Assembly: GCA_032988165.1 (NCBI GenBank) | Contig: JANTQF010000108.1 | Coordinates: 41,794-105,793 of the forward strand | From: Emmonsiellopsis sp. PD_33 | Taxonomy: Eukaryota > Ascomycota > Eurotiomycetes > Onygenales > Ajellomycetaceae | Reading direction: 5' to 3' | DNA length: 64,000 nucleotides | In this document: positions 49,116 through 60,401 of the stretch, piece after piece | Numbering within the stretch: position 1 is the first letter of the stretch | How the letters are laid out: each line of letters starts with the position of its first letter | Program-made: the position numbers and the translations under genes | Notes under the pieces: generated by a model | What the model was told of the DNA's origin: nothing | Seen by the model: only the letters and a program-made list of their open reading frames with translations | The model's database searches: none

Positions 49116-50915
49116 GAGGCCTAACTATCCTCAGGGCGAAATTTGAAGGTAGGGAGGAGGCAGTTCTCAGCTCAGATGTCTGATATAGACAAACCTGCGG
49201 GGGGTGAGGGGGGGAGACTGGTGAAAATCTGGCCTGCATCAAACCTATATAAAAACAGTGCCTCACAAGATGTGTGGACCGAGTGTACTCAGCTGTTGTT
49301 GTCATCCTGGGAAGTGTTTACTGACTCTCCCCTCACGATATTTACCAGGCAGCGTAATGGTTGCATGACATTGTGCATAGGACAACCCCTAGGGTTTAAA
49401 ATCTCCAACTGCATGTTTTATCGATGCCCCAGTCTGGTTGGATGTGTGTGCCTGGCTAATCTGATACATTTGATAGGAAAGTACCCCCAGACATGTGCAA
49501 CGCCCAAGGCACCCGGAGAGCCACCAAAAGATGAAAGTATGTCATGTATAGGTACATACCACACCGTTCATTGGCGAAGGTTATATAAGGAGTAGCTGAA
49601 ATCCTAGGAACTACAAAATGGTTCATGCCACTCTAGCCATCATGTGTGCCGCTTAACTGGGGATACTTTCTTATCTTCCCTGCCAAGCAACTTTCGCGGC
49701 AACACCCATCCAGTCCCCGTTTTCCTTCTACCGCTTCTATGAGAGTTGATTCAAGCTTTCTAACTTGCGTTGGCATGCACCAGGTGGGGTAACTATACGA
49801 GCAACCCCACAGCTCCGCACCTTTGAACTCCGCTTCTGGGCGCCCATATCAACACAAACTGCGCAGTACATATCGTTTTGCATTACCGGATTTAACGGGC
49901 GAGAACAGTTCTTCTCCACTACTGAAAATCCTCTTGTCCCTATTCTTGGGTGTTCCCCGCACATCTAGTGCTCAAATAGAGATATTTATCTCCTATTCAT
50001 TCAACAAAAAAGGAGAGAGCATGGTCTTGATGTAGTTTAATGTGCGGGGTGAGGCCGCTTAGAAGGTTGCCGGCGTCCGGAATCAACTTCATCCCGGTAT
50101 GGGTACGCAATAATGTGTCCGAGGTTGTGTATTGCACGGAATGTTTACTCCGCTTTCAGAAACAATGAAAGGGCCGAGCCTGTCAGGCTACCAATGGTGC
50201 CAAACACAATCAAGATTCCGCAAGCTTTTTACCCCAGTTACTCTGCCGGACTGGCTAACTTAGTCGAGTTTAGTGACCAGATGTGGGGACGATTCGAGAC
50301 CCTTGTTTGGCTTGTTGGCGCCATTCAACCCCTGCTGGGTATACGCAAGGCCAGGCAGGGGACACGGGCTGCTTACCACCAAAAACCCTCAGCCTCAGGA
50401 TTTGGAGAATCTGACTCGCATTGAAAAAGCAAGGGCTGCTGGGTATGACTGTGTCCGAGGGGCTACGTTTGATCACTATGCACACAGAATCTGACATGAC
50501 TGGGGCTTTGAAATACCCTATGTGTGAGGGTTCTGAGGCAATTTGATGTAACCTGACGATCGCTTCGGATTTTAGCATCCTATCCCCCGGACAATCTATG
50601 CATATGAAGCCCAGAAAAGCAAAAGGTAGGTGTAAGGGCTTAGAAGATATGAAACGATGAGGAGTAATGATTACAAAAGCATTCCCCGCATCTCTAACAG
50701 AGATGTTCAAGACCAGCTCCAACGGTTGCGGCATTGGCTTCTCCATGATTACTCCCGCAACAATAGCTTTATTTTGCTGAATACGATAGAGCAGAAAACG
50801 GGTAGATTTCGAGCGCGGGGACGACCGAACCCACCATTCCAAAAAAGCACCCGGAGCCAGCCACAACCTCCATCTTCCCCAAAATAAAATGACCATAAGC
50901 TACCAATCCAAGTCG
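49116..50915. other. Intergenic between the sulfate permease and the DUF1275 gene
   Basis: About 1.8 kb. The left part is the permease promoter: the minus strand reads TTTTTATATAGG at 49255-49244, about 130 bp before its ATG, a possible TATA box. A 208-codon minus-strand frame (50896-50270) starts with ATG just past the DUF1275 stop but shows no family resemblance. Confidence 0.5.
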
Positions 50916-51841
50916 CTACTCCAACCGAATCGACCCCTCAGACCGCCAAAACACCCACACCACAGAGACAACAACTTTCGTCCCCCCCGCGATCCAAAGC
51001 GCGTCGGCGATACTCCCACCCCGCGTCAGAACCCCGCCGAGCCCAGCTCCCAACACAAGTGCAATGGCCGAAACAAACCTCCGATTACGCTTGGGATTCT
51101 CCAAGAGCGGCGCGGTGAACAGCACCGGATCAAGCATCAGATCACAGTAAGTGCTTGTAAGCACGACGGTAGGTAGTTCGCTGTACGCCAGCATACGACT
51201 AGCGACGATCTGCCCCGCAGACTGGAATGAGAGCATAGAGAGCGGGACCAGGACGATGAGGTTGCCGGGAAGCTGGTCACCGGCGTCGGCTGGCGCGACT
51301 CCGCTGATGACAAGGACGCCACTGATGAAACAGAGGATTGCTTGAAAGAGGAACGAGAGGGACATTGTCCCGCGCCTCAAGGGTCCGAGGGCGCGTGCTA
51401 CTCGGCTGAAGAAGTAGGTACCTATGCAGAAGCTAAGGATGGCCGTGCCAGACTTCACCCATCGGTACGGTTGGCTGAGGGGCTGGCCGGAGAAGCCGAG
51501 ACCGACGTAGACAGTGTTGCCTGTGTAGGGACGGTCCGGGAGTGCGGGGACTTTGTGTCAGCAATGATGATTATGAATAGCGAATGCAACGCTGGAAGTG
51601 TCCAAGTCCTAACAGGGTTATGGCCATTATGATTAATCGAACACAACTTACCGGTTTGCATGCTGACGAAGCAACTCCAAATATTGAAGACAGCACTATC
51701 GACCAAGCCGGAAATAAAGCATGTCACGATCAAGATGAGGTCTGCGTGTGGTTTCTCGACATCGCGGGAGAGGTACGTTGTTAATCTTTTCAGTCGCGGT
51801 GGTTGAGTTGGCTTTCTGGTGGCGTTTGGCAGCTCGTCCAT
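50916..51841 (-). CDS. DUF1275 (YoaK-type) membrane protein
   Basis: Two exons on the minus strand, 51841-51652 and 51520-50916, give 264 residues. The intron (GTAAGT to ACACAG) lies inside the conserved SMQTGNTVYVGL block: CAA ACC G|GC AAC ACT. About six or seven hydrophobic segments follow, with IGTYFFSRV, FQSAGQIVASRML and SVVWVFWRSEG. DUF1275 proteins are widespread in bacteria and fungi and of unknown function, perhaps transporters. The hydrophilic N-terminus (about 30 residues) faces the cytosol by the positive-inside rule. It is divergent from the oxalate decarboxylase gene with 696 bp between start codons. Confidence 0.88.
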
Positions 51842-52537
51842 TGTGGTATTTGAGTTAATTGAATAGATTTATTTTCTCCTGATCGAGTTGAATATTAGGG
51901 GTATAAAGTCAGTCGGAAACAGCTGGAAAGAATGGAATAATTGGATAGGGCAAACAGAACGAAGGGACAGTGTCAACGACTCCTGCTGAGGTTTATAGCC
52001 TCGAACTCCGCCGGAAATTCCCACCAGTGATAGACACACGAAAAGCAAGAACTGCAGAGCTCCGAGACAAAAGTTGGAGATGCTTGAGCTAACTGAATCT
52101 GAATCGGTGAAGCTGACTAGAACAAGAAGCAGAACTTGGTTAGGGCTGTGGGGCGGGGAATATCGAAGTCTTGGCATGATTGATCTATGGTTCAACTTTC
52201 TTACTCGACCTCAACATCATCCTACCCCATGTATCGGGTATGTCATCGTTCTCTCCCCTCGGTGCCCCCGCTCTCCCCTCATAACCCCTGCCAGCCAGAC
52301 TCCAGGGCTGAATTGCCATGATTCATGCTATGGGAGTGACCCCTCACAGGACAAAATGGTCGCGATGCGGGGAGCTGAGCGGTTTCATCAAGAAACTGGC
52401 AGGGCTTTTTACGGACCGTTTATAAGTAGGATACCCCATTTCTTCACGATATTTTGATCAATTGAAAAGATATCTCGTGGCAAAGAGAGAGGATCAGTGT
52501 AAAATCGACAATATTCCCGCAGAAGGCGGAAAACAAG
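51842..52537. promoter_or_regulatory. Shared divergent upstream region of DUF1275 and oxalate decarboxylase genes
   Basis: The 696 bp between the two start codons must serve both promoters. TTTATAAGTAGG at about 52419-52430 on the plus strand lies some 115 bp before the oxalate decarboxylase ATG and could be its TATA box. No other motif is evident. Confidence 0.45.
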
Positions 52538-54027
52538 ATGACTAGACTCCTCCTAAGCGTGTTCGACGAGCGACGGGACCCAACGTTCCCGGCAAGCTTG
52601 GTTAATCGACCAACTGCGCCTTTTAATTCTGAAGATGTGTAAGTTGCAGATATTTTAATCGAATCGCTGTCAATATGATGTTTCGGTTTCACTTACAAGC
52701 AATCGCTCAGACCCCAACCTAAGCGCGGCAACGAGGGGAGCAACATCCTAGGCCCACAGAATCCAGAAAGGCAAAGGCAAAATCCAGACGGAGTCTGTCC
52801 TCCCGTGACAGACAATGGCAAAATGCCGAACATGAAATGGTGAGTATCCAAACTTTTCAATGACAAATTTCCCCACCACTCACATTGTCCGTGCCAGGTC
52901 ATTCACAGACTCCCACATGCGCCTAGAAGAGGGCGGCTGGGCGCGCGAGACAACAACAAGAGAAATGCCCACATCCAAAGAGCTCGCAGCCGTAAACATG
53001 CGTTTGGAAGCTGGCGTCTATCGCGAGCTGCATTGGCACAACGAGACCGAATGGGCATATATCCTCAAGGGTAAATGCCGAATTACCGTCTTGGACGTCG
53101 AAGGCGGGTCCTACATCGACGACGTCGAGGAAGGGGATCTGTGGTACTTCCCCACGGGTTATCCGCATAGTATTCAGGGCCTGGGCGAGGAGGGGACAGA
53201 GTTCCTACTCATCTTCGACGATGGCAATTTCTCTGAAGACTCTACCTTCCTGCTGACGGATTACCTCGCGCGGACTCCCAAGGATGTTCTCGCGAAGAAC
53301 TTCCGCGTTGATCAGCGAACTTTTGACTCGTTATCTCAGAAGGGTATGTATATATACCACCTACGCCACTCTTATTGACCAAGTCCATTGCTAACCCCCG
53401 AATCCAGAAAAGTACATATTCCGCGGCACCGTCCCGGGCTCCCTCTCCAACGACCGCAAAGAAATAATCCAATCCAAACACCGCTTCACGCACCGCATGC
53501 TCTCCCAAAAGCCCATCAAATTCCCCGGCGGCGAAGTGCGCATCACCGACACCAGCAACTTCCCCATCTCCAAACGCACCGCCGCCGCCCACGTGCTCAT
53601 CAACCCGCACGCCCTGCGCGAACTGCACTGGCACCCCAACGCCGACGAATGGTCCTTCTTCCTGCGCGGACGGGCGCGCGTGACCATCTTCGCCTCCAAC
53701 GGCAACGCGCGCACCTTCACGTACCAGGCGGGCGATATCGGGATCGTGCCGAAGAACAATGCGCATTTTGTTGAGAATATCGGCGACGAGCCGGTGGAGA
53801 TGCTTGAGGTGTTTCGGGCGGAGAGGTTTGAGGATTTCTCGGTTGAGCAGTGGCTGGCGCAGACGCCGGGGACGATGGTGGCGGAGCATTTGAATCTTAA
53901 GGGGGAGAGGAGGGAGGAGTTTTTGAGGGGGTTGTCGAAGGAGAAGGTTGCTGTTAAGCCGCCGGTGAGGAGGGCAGGGTCGATGCCGGAGTTGAGGGGT
54001 GTGGAGGAGTTTGAGATTGTTTTGTAG
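52538..54027 (+). CDS. oxdC: Bicupin oxalate decarboxylase, cytosolic type
   Basis: Converts oxalate to formate and CO2 with Mn(II). Four exons, 52538-52638, 52711-52839, 52898-53343 and 53408-54027, give 431 residues; phases fit throughout. There is no signal peptide, unlike the secreted fungal forms. Block GNEGSNILGPQNPERQRQNP precedes cupin 1, whose metal ligands are His122, His124, Glu128 and His167 (ELHWHNETE, PHSIQG). Cupin 2 ligands are His299, His301, Glu306 and His345 (ELHWHPNADE, NNAHFVEN). The loop SEDST at 189-193 corresponds to the SENS(T) lid of the bacterial enzyme, with Glu190 as the proposed catalytic residue, which favours decarboxylase over oxidase. Exon 1 is defined by one donor/acceptor pair only and is the least certain part. 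Its product formate is the substrate of the enzyme encoded at 1.2-2.6 kb. Confidence 0.93.
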
Positions 54028-55005
54028 GGGTTTTGGGTGTTGTAAGTATAGTTTTAAGGCGGGGGTATCTCCTATATTTGAACTCTTGTTGATGGGGAGG
54101 GATGAAGGCGTTGTCTGTGTGGCACCTATATGCTATATGTATGTATGTGCATACATCTATTCATTCATATCCAGCAACGTATGTTAGACATCCTCGAATC
54201 TTTTCAATATTTAGCTTATCCTCACAAACTAATTAATTACGATGAATTCATATTTCAACACTGAAGTCCTAACAAAAACAACCCCCTACCATTCAAAGCT
54301 AATATACCAACTACACACGGCATCACTCTTATTTATCCACTGTCTATAGGAGTAAATCACCCTCGGGAGACCCTACATAGCTCTATAATAAGCCCAATTA
54401 GTTACACACCTCTATACATTCATACATTCATACATGCATAAGCCTACATGTGGGACGTGGGGAAGTCATGACATCAAACCCCCAACTAGCTAAACCAAGT
54501 ATGAGATTCTGCCTAAATTCACCCCCCCTTTTTTTTTGTTTTTCCTGATTCTATTTTGGCAAAATGCATGCATGCATATTAGCTATAAATGTGAACACAG
54601 CACAAAGTAGGCAATTGACGATTGGTTGATGCAGGGTTGCGTGGGGAGGGAGGGGATGGTGGGGTTTGGCGGGGTTTGATGTGCTTCCATTGCTTTGATC
54701 CGTGTGGTTTGGTATGCTGATATTTGTGGGATGAGGAAGGGATGGAGGGGGTATAAGTAGGACATTGTTCTGCTCCCACCCATAACATGATGTATGGGAT
54801 CTGACATTCCATGTATCCTGATTTCATGGCCGGGAAGGAAATGTGTTGGTTGATATGATATACAAGATATCGATTCATCACATCACAATCATCAGATCCT
54901 AAGCTATATATACAACCCAACATACCCCCAAAAGCCCACCCACCTATCAATCAACCAAAACCACCAACCCTCCCCCTCCTCCTGAAAAACCACAGCAACC
55001 ACAAA
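54028..55005. other. Intergenic between oxalate decarboxylase and beta-glucosidase
   Basis: About 980 bp with ATAC/CATTCATA-type short repeats near 54120-54180 and 54410-54440 and GCATGCAT near 54563-54577. It contains the 3' UTR of the first gene and the promoter of the second. TATATATA near 54906-54912, about 95 bp before the ATG, may be a TATA box. Confidence 0.5.
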
Positions 55006-57297
55006 ATGTCCAAAGAAACCTACACCCCCACCACCCCCCTCTCCTTCCCCACCGCCCTCTCCCTCCTAAAATCCCACCACCTAACCCTCCCCACCGCCTC
55101 CCACGCCCTCCTCACCTCCCTCACCATCCCCGAACGCCTCTCCCTCCTCTCCGGCAACACCCCCACCTACCCCGGCCTCCGCTCCATCCTCACAAACCGC
55201 TACAACCTCCACGCATACCCACACAGCAGCATCCCGCGCCTCTCCATCCCCGGAATCCTCTTCAGCGACGGGCCCCGCGGGATCGTCATGGGTTCCTCAA
55301 CCGCGTTTCCCGTGCCGATGGCACGGGGCGCGACGTGGGATGTATCTCTTGAGGAGCGCGTGGGTGTCGCGATAGGGTTGGAGGGGAAAGCGCAGGGGGC
55401 GAATTTTTTCGGGGGCATATGTGTGAACCTCCCGCGGCATCCGGGGTGGGGGAGGGTGCAGGAGACGTATAGTGATGAGCCGGTGTTGTTGGGGGAGTTT
55501 GGGGCGGCGATGACGCGTGGTGTGCAGGGGAAGGGTGGGTTGATGGGGTGTGTGAAGCATTTTGCGCTGAATAGTATGGAGGAGGCGAGGTTTGGGGTTG
55601 ATGTTTGTGTTGAGGAGGGGGTGTTGGGGGAGGTGTATTTGGCGCATTTTAGGAGGGTGGTGGAGGAGGGGGTGGATAGCGTTATGACGGCGTATAATAG
55701 TGTGAATGGGAGGTGGGCGGGGGAGAATGGGGAGTTGTTGGGGGGGTGGTTGAGGGGGAGGTGGGGGTTTGAGGGGGTGGTTATTTCGGATTTTGTGTTT
55801 GGGTTTCGGGATGCGGTGGGGTCGGTGGTGGCAGGGTTGGATGTTGAGGCGCCGTTTAAGCAGCAGAGGGATAGGAAGTTGGGGCCCGCGGTTGAGCGGG
55901 GGGAATTGGATATGGGGGTTGTGGATAAGGTGTGTGAGAGGATTTTGAGGAAGCAGTTGGAGTATGCGTTGCGGACAGAACATATCAAGCCGGATATGAG
56001 CGTGGTGTTTTGTAAGGAACATCGCGATCTCGCGAGAGAGGTGGCTGCACGCTCGATGGTGCTGCTGCAAAACAATCCCCCCGACTCGGATGCAGATTCA
56101 ATTCTCCCCCTAAACCCCACCTCCATCTCCCGTCTAGCGGTCATCGGCCGCCTCTCCAACACTCCGAATACAGGCGACAAGGGCTCCTCCGCCGTCTTCT
56201 CCCCCCACGTCGTAACCCCCTACGAAGGCCTCTCGCAGGCCCTCCCCAATGCAGACGTCCTCCTCGACGACTCCGACTGCATCGACACCGCCATCTCCCT
56301 CGCCACCACAGCTGACACCGCAATTATCATCGCTGGCTACGACGCCGGCGACGAGGGCGAATACGTCGTGCCATCATTCCAGACAAACCCGGAGCTTCTC
56401 GACCTCCTCCCACCACCGCAGACAGACGAGGAGAGAGAAGTTCTCGAGATCATGAAGGGAAATGTCCCCGCCAAACCCGACCCTACAAACCCAGGAACCG
56501 GCGACGATGGCATGAAACCCAACTCGGGTGGCGACCGCCGCTCCCTCCGCCTGCGCCCGCGCGACGTAGAGATCATCCAGGCCGTCTCCGCCGTCAACAA
56601 ACGTACGATCGTGGTCATCATTGCCGCCGGCGCGGTAATCATGGAAGAGTGGCGCAACTGCGTCCCCGCGATCTTGCTTGGGTGGTACAGCGGGTGCGAG
56701 GGCGGACATGCGCTAGCTGATGTGCTGCTGGGCAAAGTGGATGCGAGTGGTAGACTGCCGTTTTCGATTCCAAGGGATGAGAGCCATTTACCGGAGTTTC
56801 CGAGGGGGGCAGGGGTGAAGAGCATTGTTTATGAGAGGTGGTATGGGCAGGGGTTGTTGGATCGGTTGGGGGTGGAGGCGGCGTGGCCGGCTGGTTGGGG
56901 GATGGGGTATACGAGGTTTGATGTTGGCGGGGAGGGAGTGGTAAAGAGGGATGAAGGGAATAAGGAGAAGTTGAGGGTTGGGGTAAAGGTCAGGAATGTA
57001 GGGGGCAGGGATGGATGGTGTGTGCTGCAGGTTTATGGGAGGTTGGGGGTGGAGGAGTTGCCAAAGAGGATGCTGATGGGGTTTTTGCCGGTGTTTGTTA
57101 AGGTGGGTGGGGAGGAGAGTGTGGTTGTTGAGGCGTCTGTGAGGCCGTTGCAGCGGTGGATTGGTGGGATATTTGTGCTAACAGCGAGGGATGTGACGCT
57201 GGAGGTTGGGCAGTATGCGGGAGATCAAAGCTGTGTTTCAGTGCCATTTTCGTTTGCTGAGGATGAAGTTGTGGGCAGCGGAGAGCAGGGGAAATGA
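55006..57297 (+). CDS. GH3 beta-glucosidase, intracellular type
   Basis: Hydrolyses beta-glucosides from the non-reducing end. Single exon, 763 residues, no signal peptide. The N-terminal TIM-barrel domain has ILFSDGPRGIVMGSSTAFPVPM, GRVQETYSDEP, CVKHFALNSMEEARFGVD and VISDFVFGF, whose Asp262 is the expected nucleophile. The C-terminal alpha/beta domain has DRRSLRLRPRDVEIIQAV, VPAILLGWYSGCEGGHALADVLLGKVDASGRLPFSIP, and a fibronectin-III-like end (VKVRNVGGRDGWCVLQVY). No PA14 insert is seen. Base composition alternates in four blocks: C-rich at 55010-55330, G/T-rich at about 55350-55980, C-rich at about 56050-56650, then G/T-rich to the end, without any intron. The family match holds across all blocks, so the blocks are synonymous-site effects and not frameshifts. 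Confidence 0.93.
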   Translation: MSKETYTPTTPLSFPTALSLLKSHHLTLPTASHALLTSLTIPERLSLLSGNTPTYPGLRSILTNRYNLHAYPHSSIPRLSIPGILFSDGPRGIVMGSSTAFPVPMARGATWDVSLEERVGVAIGLEGKAQGANFFGGICVNLPRHPGWGRVQETYSDEPVLLGEFGAAMTRGVQGKGGLMGCVKHFALNSMEEARFGVDVCVEEGVLGEVYLAHFRRVVEEGVDSVMTAYNSVNGRWAGENGELLGGWLRGRWGFEGVVISDFVFGFRDAVGSVVAGLDVEAPFKQQRDRKLGPAVERGELDMGVVDKVCERILRKQLEYALRTEHIKPDMSVVFCKEHRDLAREVAARSMVLLQNNPPDSDADSILPLNPTSISRLAVIGRLSNTPNTGDKGSSAVFSPHVVTPYEGLSQALPNADVLLDDSDCIDTAISLATTADTAIIIAGYDAGDEGEYVVPSFQTNPELLDLLPPPQTDEEREVLEIMKGNVPAKPDPTNPGTGDDGMKPNSGGDRRSLRLRPRDVEIIQAVSAVNKRTIVVIIAAGAVIMEEWRNCVPAILLGWYSGCEGGHALADVLLGKVDASGRLPFSIPRDESHLPEFPRGAGVKSIVYERWYGQGLLDRLGVEAAWPAGWGMGYTRFDVGGEGVVKRDEGNKEKLRVGVKVRNVGGRDGWCVLQVYGRLGVEELPKRMLMGFLPVFVKVGGEESVVVEASVRPLQRWIGGIFVLTARDVTLEVGQYAGDQSCVSVPFSFAEDEVVGSGEQGK

Positions 57298-58801
57298 TTC
57301 CCGTGTGTTTGTAGAATTGGCATCTGGCGGTGCTCTATAGCCGGAGCTGCTCAGAAGATCCAAGAACAAGAAAGCAAGTCACATTCAGAGGGATAAGTTG
57401 CATAGACTGGTACATACAATCAATCCAAGCATGTCTAGCCAATCCAGCCCAGTATAGGGATGGAAAGGAAAAATGGTCAGCACAGAGCACCTGAAATGTA
57501 CGCTAAAATCATTTTTCAGAATATCCAAACACAAGGTAAAACATGAAGAGGAAGAAATGGGATATCAACAATGGCTGATAAACCACAATGCAAAGAGGTA
57601 GCCTAAGGTACTAGTATCAAAGATACCAGGACATAAAAGCCAGAAACAGAAAGAAAGAAAAAGGGATACAATTCATATCCACTCTTCGAATTAACACCAC
57701 CTACAGAGTACTAGTCTGCAGTCTCATTCTTAACCCCCATCTCCAACCCAGTGTATTTGGAGAGAAAAGGGGGCAAAAGCAGAAGCGAACGGTCTGAGTC
57801 AGCAGAGGCAATTAAGCCCATGCCACGGCCAGGGACCAGGTCTGAAACATATGTTAGTAAAGAGCCGTTCAATAATAGATAGCAAACATACAATATAGTG
57901 GCAGTGGGTTATATTCCCTGTGTTCTGTTCCATCTCTCATGTTGTCTTGTTCTTCTCCTATCCAGAAGAAGGCTGAAGTCGAAGTAAAGTTGAAAGGCTT
58001 AGTCATCTGCAAACAAGCCAAACACGCCAAGCCTGGGCCGATTTCGGAGGAACCAGGTCACGTGTTATGAAGCTGCGGGAAATTGTTTATCCGAGAACCT
58101 GAGTCAGTGCTGAGTCATCCAGCTCTTTAACCAATCAGCAATGAGGAAGTATTTCTACTGGCTATCCAACTACATTTTGATAGACGACAATTATATAGAT
58201 AGATTACATTGCAATTATATTCTTATTCTCTTCCAAATAATCCTATTTTGTCTTCTAACCACCTCTCTCCTGCAGTGCTGCTCATCCATCTCCTCACCGA
58301 AACCCCCAAAGACAGTGGGGTGACGTGATGCGCTCTCCCCGCATGGGAAAAAAAAAGCCATCCCAATCCATTATGCAATGCTATTACACGCAGAAATAAA
58401 AGAGTAAAATGCAGCTAACCATCCCAGCCGTGTATACGGATCCAATTGGCTGCTTTGCGTTGAGTATATTAATGTTGTGCAGATTCTTCCAAGGTTTTTT
58501 TAGGATATAAAAAACTCGTCCGACAACCCCGCCTCGTCTCGATAGATGTGACTCAGAGACGTCGGAAGCTTTATTATATTTATATCCTCTGGTTGAACCG
58601 TTTGTAGTTGGCGATATCAAGAATACTTCTTCTATACAGGTACTCAGTATCCGTCAATTGAGGCCCATCCACCCCATTCCTCTTACTATCTACCCCACCA
58701 TCCAAACCTTCACCTTCACCACCTCTCCCTCTGCATCCCACACCACACCACACCACACCCCAACCCCTCCCACCTCCCATACACCACCAAACAACCCAAC
58801 C
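57298..58801. other. Intergenic between beta-glucosidase and phosphoserine aminotransferase, with one mini-gene
   Basis: About 1.5 kb. Apart from the two-exon mini-gene at 57711-58006 (-), I see only short frames. The last 140 bp before the aminotransferase ATG are a CA/CCT-rich leader. Confidence 0.5.
57711..58006 (-). CDS. Two-exon mini-gene, 81 residues, faintly SET-domain-like
   Basis: Exon 58006-57892 starts MTKPFNFTSTSAFFWIGEEQ and exon 57841-57711 ends VKNETAD. The 50-nt intron has excellent fungal signals: donor GTATGT, branch TTACTAAC, acceptor TTTCAG. It splits a Tyr codon. After splicing, the second part reads YYLVPGRGMGLIASAD followed by RSLLLLPPF. This resembles the first strand of a SET methyltransferase domain (G-x-G-x-G-L-x-A then a hydrophobic strand), but the frame ends there, so catalytic parts are absent. 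It may be a truncated relic of a SET gene, an independent small gene, or a misjudged non-coding transcript. The resemblance is weak and unverified. Confidence 0.45.
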
Positions 58802-60203
58802 ATGCCCTCCCGCTCCGCCGTCTCCTACTTCGGCGCCGGCCCCGCGCCCCTCCCCACCCCCGTCATCGAATCCGCCGCCCAAGCCCTCATAAACTACAAC
58901 GACACCGGCCTCGGGCTCTCCGAGATCTCCCACCGCTCTCCAACCGCCAACAAGATCCTCGCAGACACCAAGGCCAACCTCGCCACGCTGCTCGACATCC
59001 CCACAGACGACTATGAGATCCTCTTCATGCAGGGTGGCGGGAGCGGCGAGTTCAGCGCCGTCGTGTATAACCTCGTCGGCGCGTGGGTGGAGCGGAGGAG
59101 GAGGGGGATTGTTGCTCAGTCTGGTAAGGCTGCGGAGGAGGCGGAGGTAGAGAAGGAGTTGAAGAGGGTTGTCGAGGAGGAGCTTAGGCTTGATTATCTG
59201 GTTACGGGCTCGTGGTCGGCGAAGGCGGCGCAGGAGGCGAAGAGGCTGATCGGGGACAAGTATGTTAATGTTGCGCTTGATGCGAGGGAGGGGAATGGGG
59301 GCAAGTTTGGAACTATCCCTGCTGAGGCTGAGTGGAGGCTTACGAAGACTAAGAAGGAGGGGGGTAAGGGGGCGCCGGCGTTTGTGTACTACTGTGATAA
59401 CGAGACGGTGGATGGGGTGGAGATGCAGGGGTTTCCGAAGGCGCTGGAGGCGGATGGGGATGGTGGGCGGGATGCGGAGGATGAGAGGCTTGTGGTGGCG
59501 GATATGAGCTCGAATTTCCTCAGTAGGAAGATCGATGTGAGGAAGTTTGCGGTTATTTTTGTAAGTGGACTTTGCAGCATATATATCTAACCCGCCGCGA
59601 AAGACCCAATTGCTAACTATCTATATACAGGCCGGCGCGCAAAAAAACGTCGGCGTCGCCGGCATCACCGTCGTCATAATCCGCAAATCCCTCCTCCCCC
59701 CCGCCATCGCAACCCCGAGCCCGTCCCTCCTCCGCGCCCTCGGCCTGGGCAGCGTCATCAGCCCCATCGTCTTCGACTACGGCACAATCGCCAAGAACAA
59801 CTCGCTCTACAACACGCTTCCAATCTTCAACCTCTGGATCGCCGGCGAAGTCATCGCGAGTCTCGTGGCCACCTACGGCTCCGAAAAAGTGAGCGGCCAG
59901 GAAGCCGTCGCGAACGAGAAGGCGGCGCTGCTTTATTTGGTGCTGGATAAGTATCCGGAGGTGTATCGGGTTGTTCCTGAGAAGGGGGTCAGGAGTCGGA
60001 TGAATGTTTGTTTCCGGGTTTATGGCGGGGATGAGGGGCGGGAGAAGGAGTTTCTGGCTGGCGGGGAGAAGAGGCTGTTGCAGGGGTTGAAAGGGCATCG
60101 GAGTGTTGGGGGCATTAGGGCGAGTAATTATAATGCTGTGCCGGTGGAGAATGTGAGGAAGTTGGTGGAGTATTTGGATGATTATGCTAATGGGAGGGTG
60201 TAG
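58802..60203 (+). CDS. serC: Phosphoserine aminotransferase
   Basis: PLP enzyme of serine biosynthesis: 3-phosphohydroxypyruvate plus glutamate to phosphoserine. Two exons, 58802-59560 and 59631-60203, give 443 residues. The intron has GTAAGT, branch GCTAACT and ATACAG, phase 0. Signatures: NYNDTGLGLSEISHRS near the start, FMQGGGSGEFSAV (phosphate/PLP-binding loop), ADMSSNFLSRKID, and FAGAQKNVGVAGITVVIIR with Lys258 as the Schiff-base lysine; C-terminal LKGHRSVGGIRASNYNAVP. The frame extends 48 codons upstream without ATG and reads as leader. Longer than the bacterial enzyme because of an inserted charged segment (about residues 95-125 and 195-225). Each exon begins C-rich and ends G-rich. 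Confidence 0.95.
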
Positions 60204-60401
60204 AGGGGTTTTCCCTATCTTGGTTTGATTTTACGGTTATTATGTTCAACATGAGGGTGTGTTAGAAAGGGATATATGAAGAAGAAGATATCTGGAGGTC
60301 ATTCAACCCCAACTCCACGGCTAAATATGCATCCAAAACACCAACAGAGAGGATATATCTATAGTTACATACAATACAAATACATTTCGGACTCACTCCA
60401 T

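Noticed and set aside
50270..50896. 208-codon minus-strand frame with ATG just past the DUF1275 stop
   Set aside because: No family resemblance, lies where the 3' UTR should be, and frames on the other strand are also open; kept as a weak possibility only.
53242..53889. 215-codon minus-strand frame
   Set aside because: Antisense of the oxalate decarboxylase second cupin.
55200..56180. 326-codon minus-strand frame
   Set aside because: Antisense of the beta-glucosidase; long only because the skewed codons avoid stops on the other strand.
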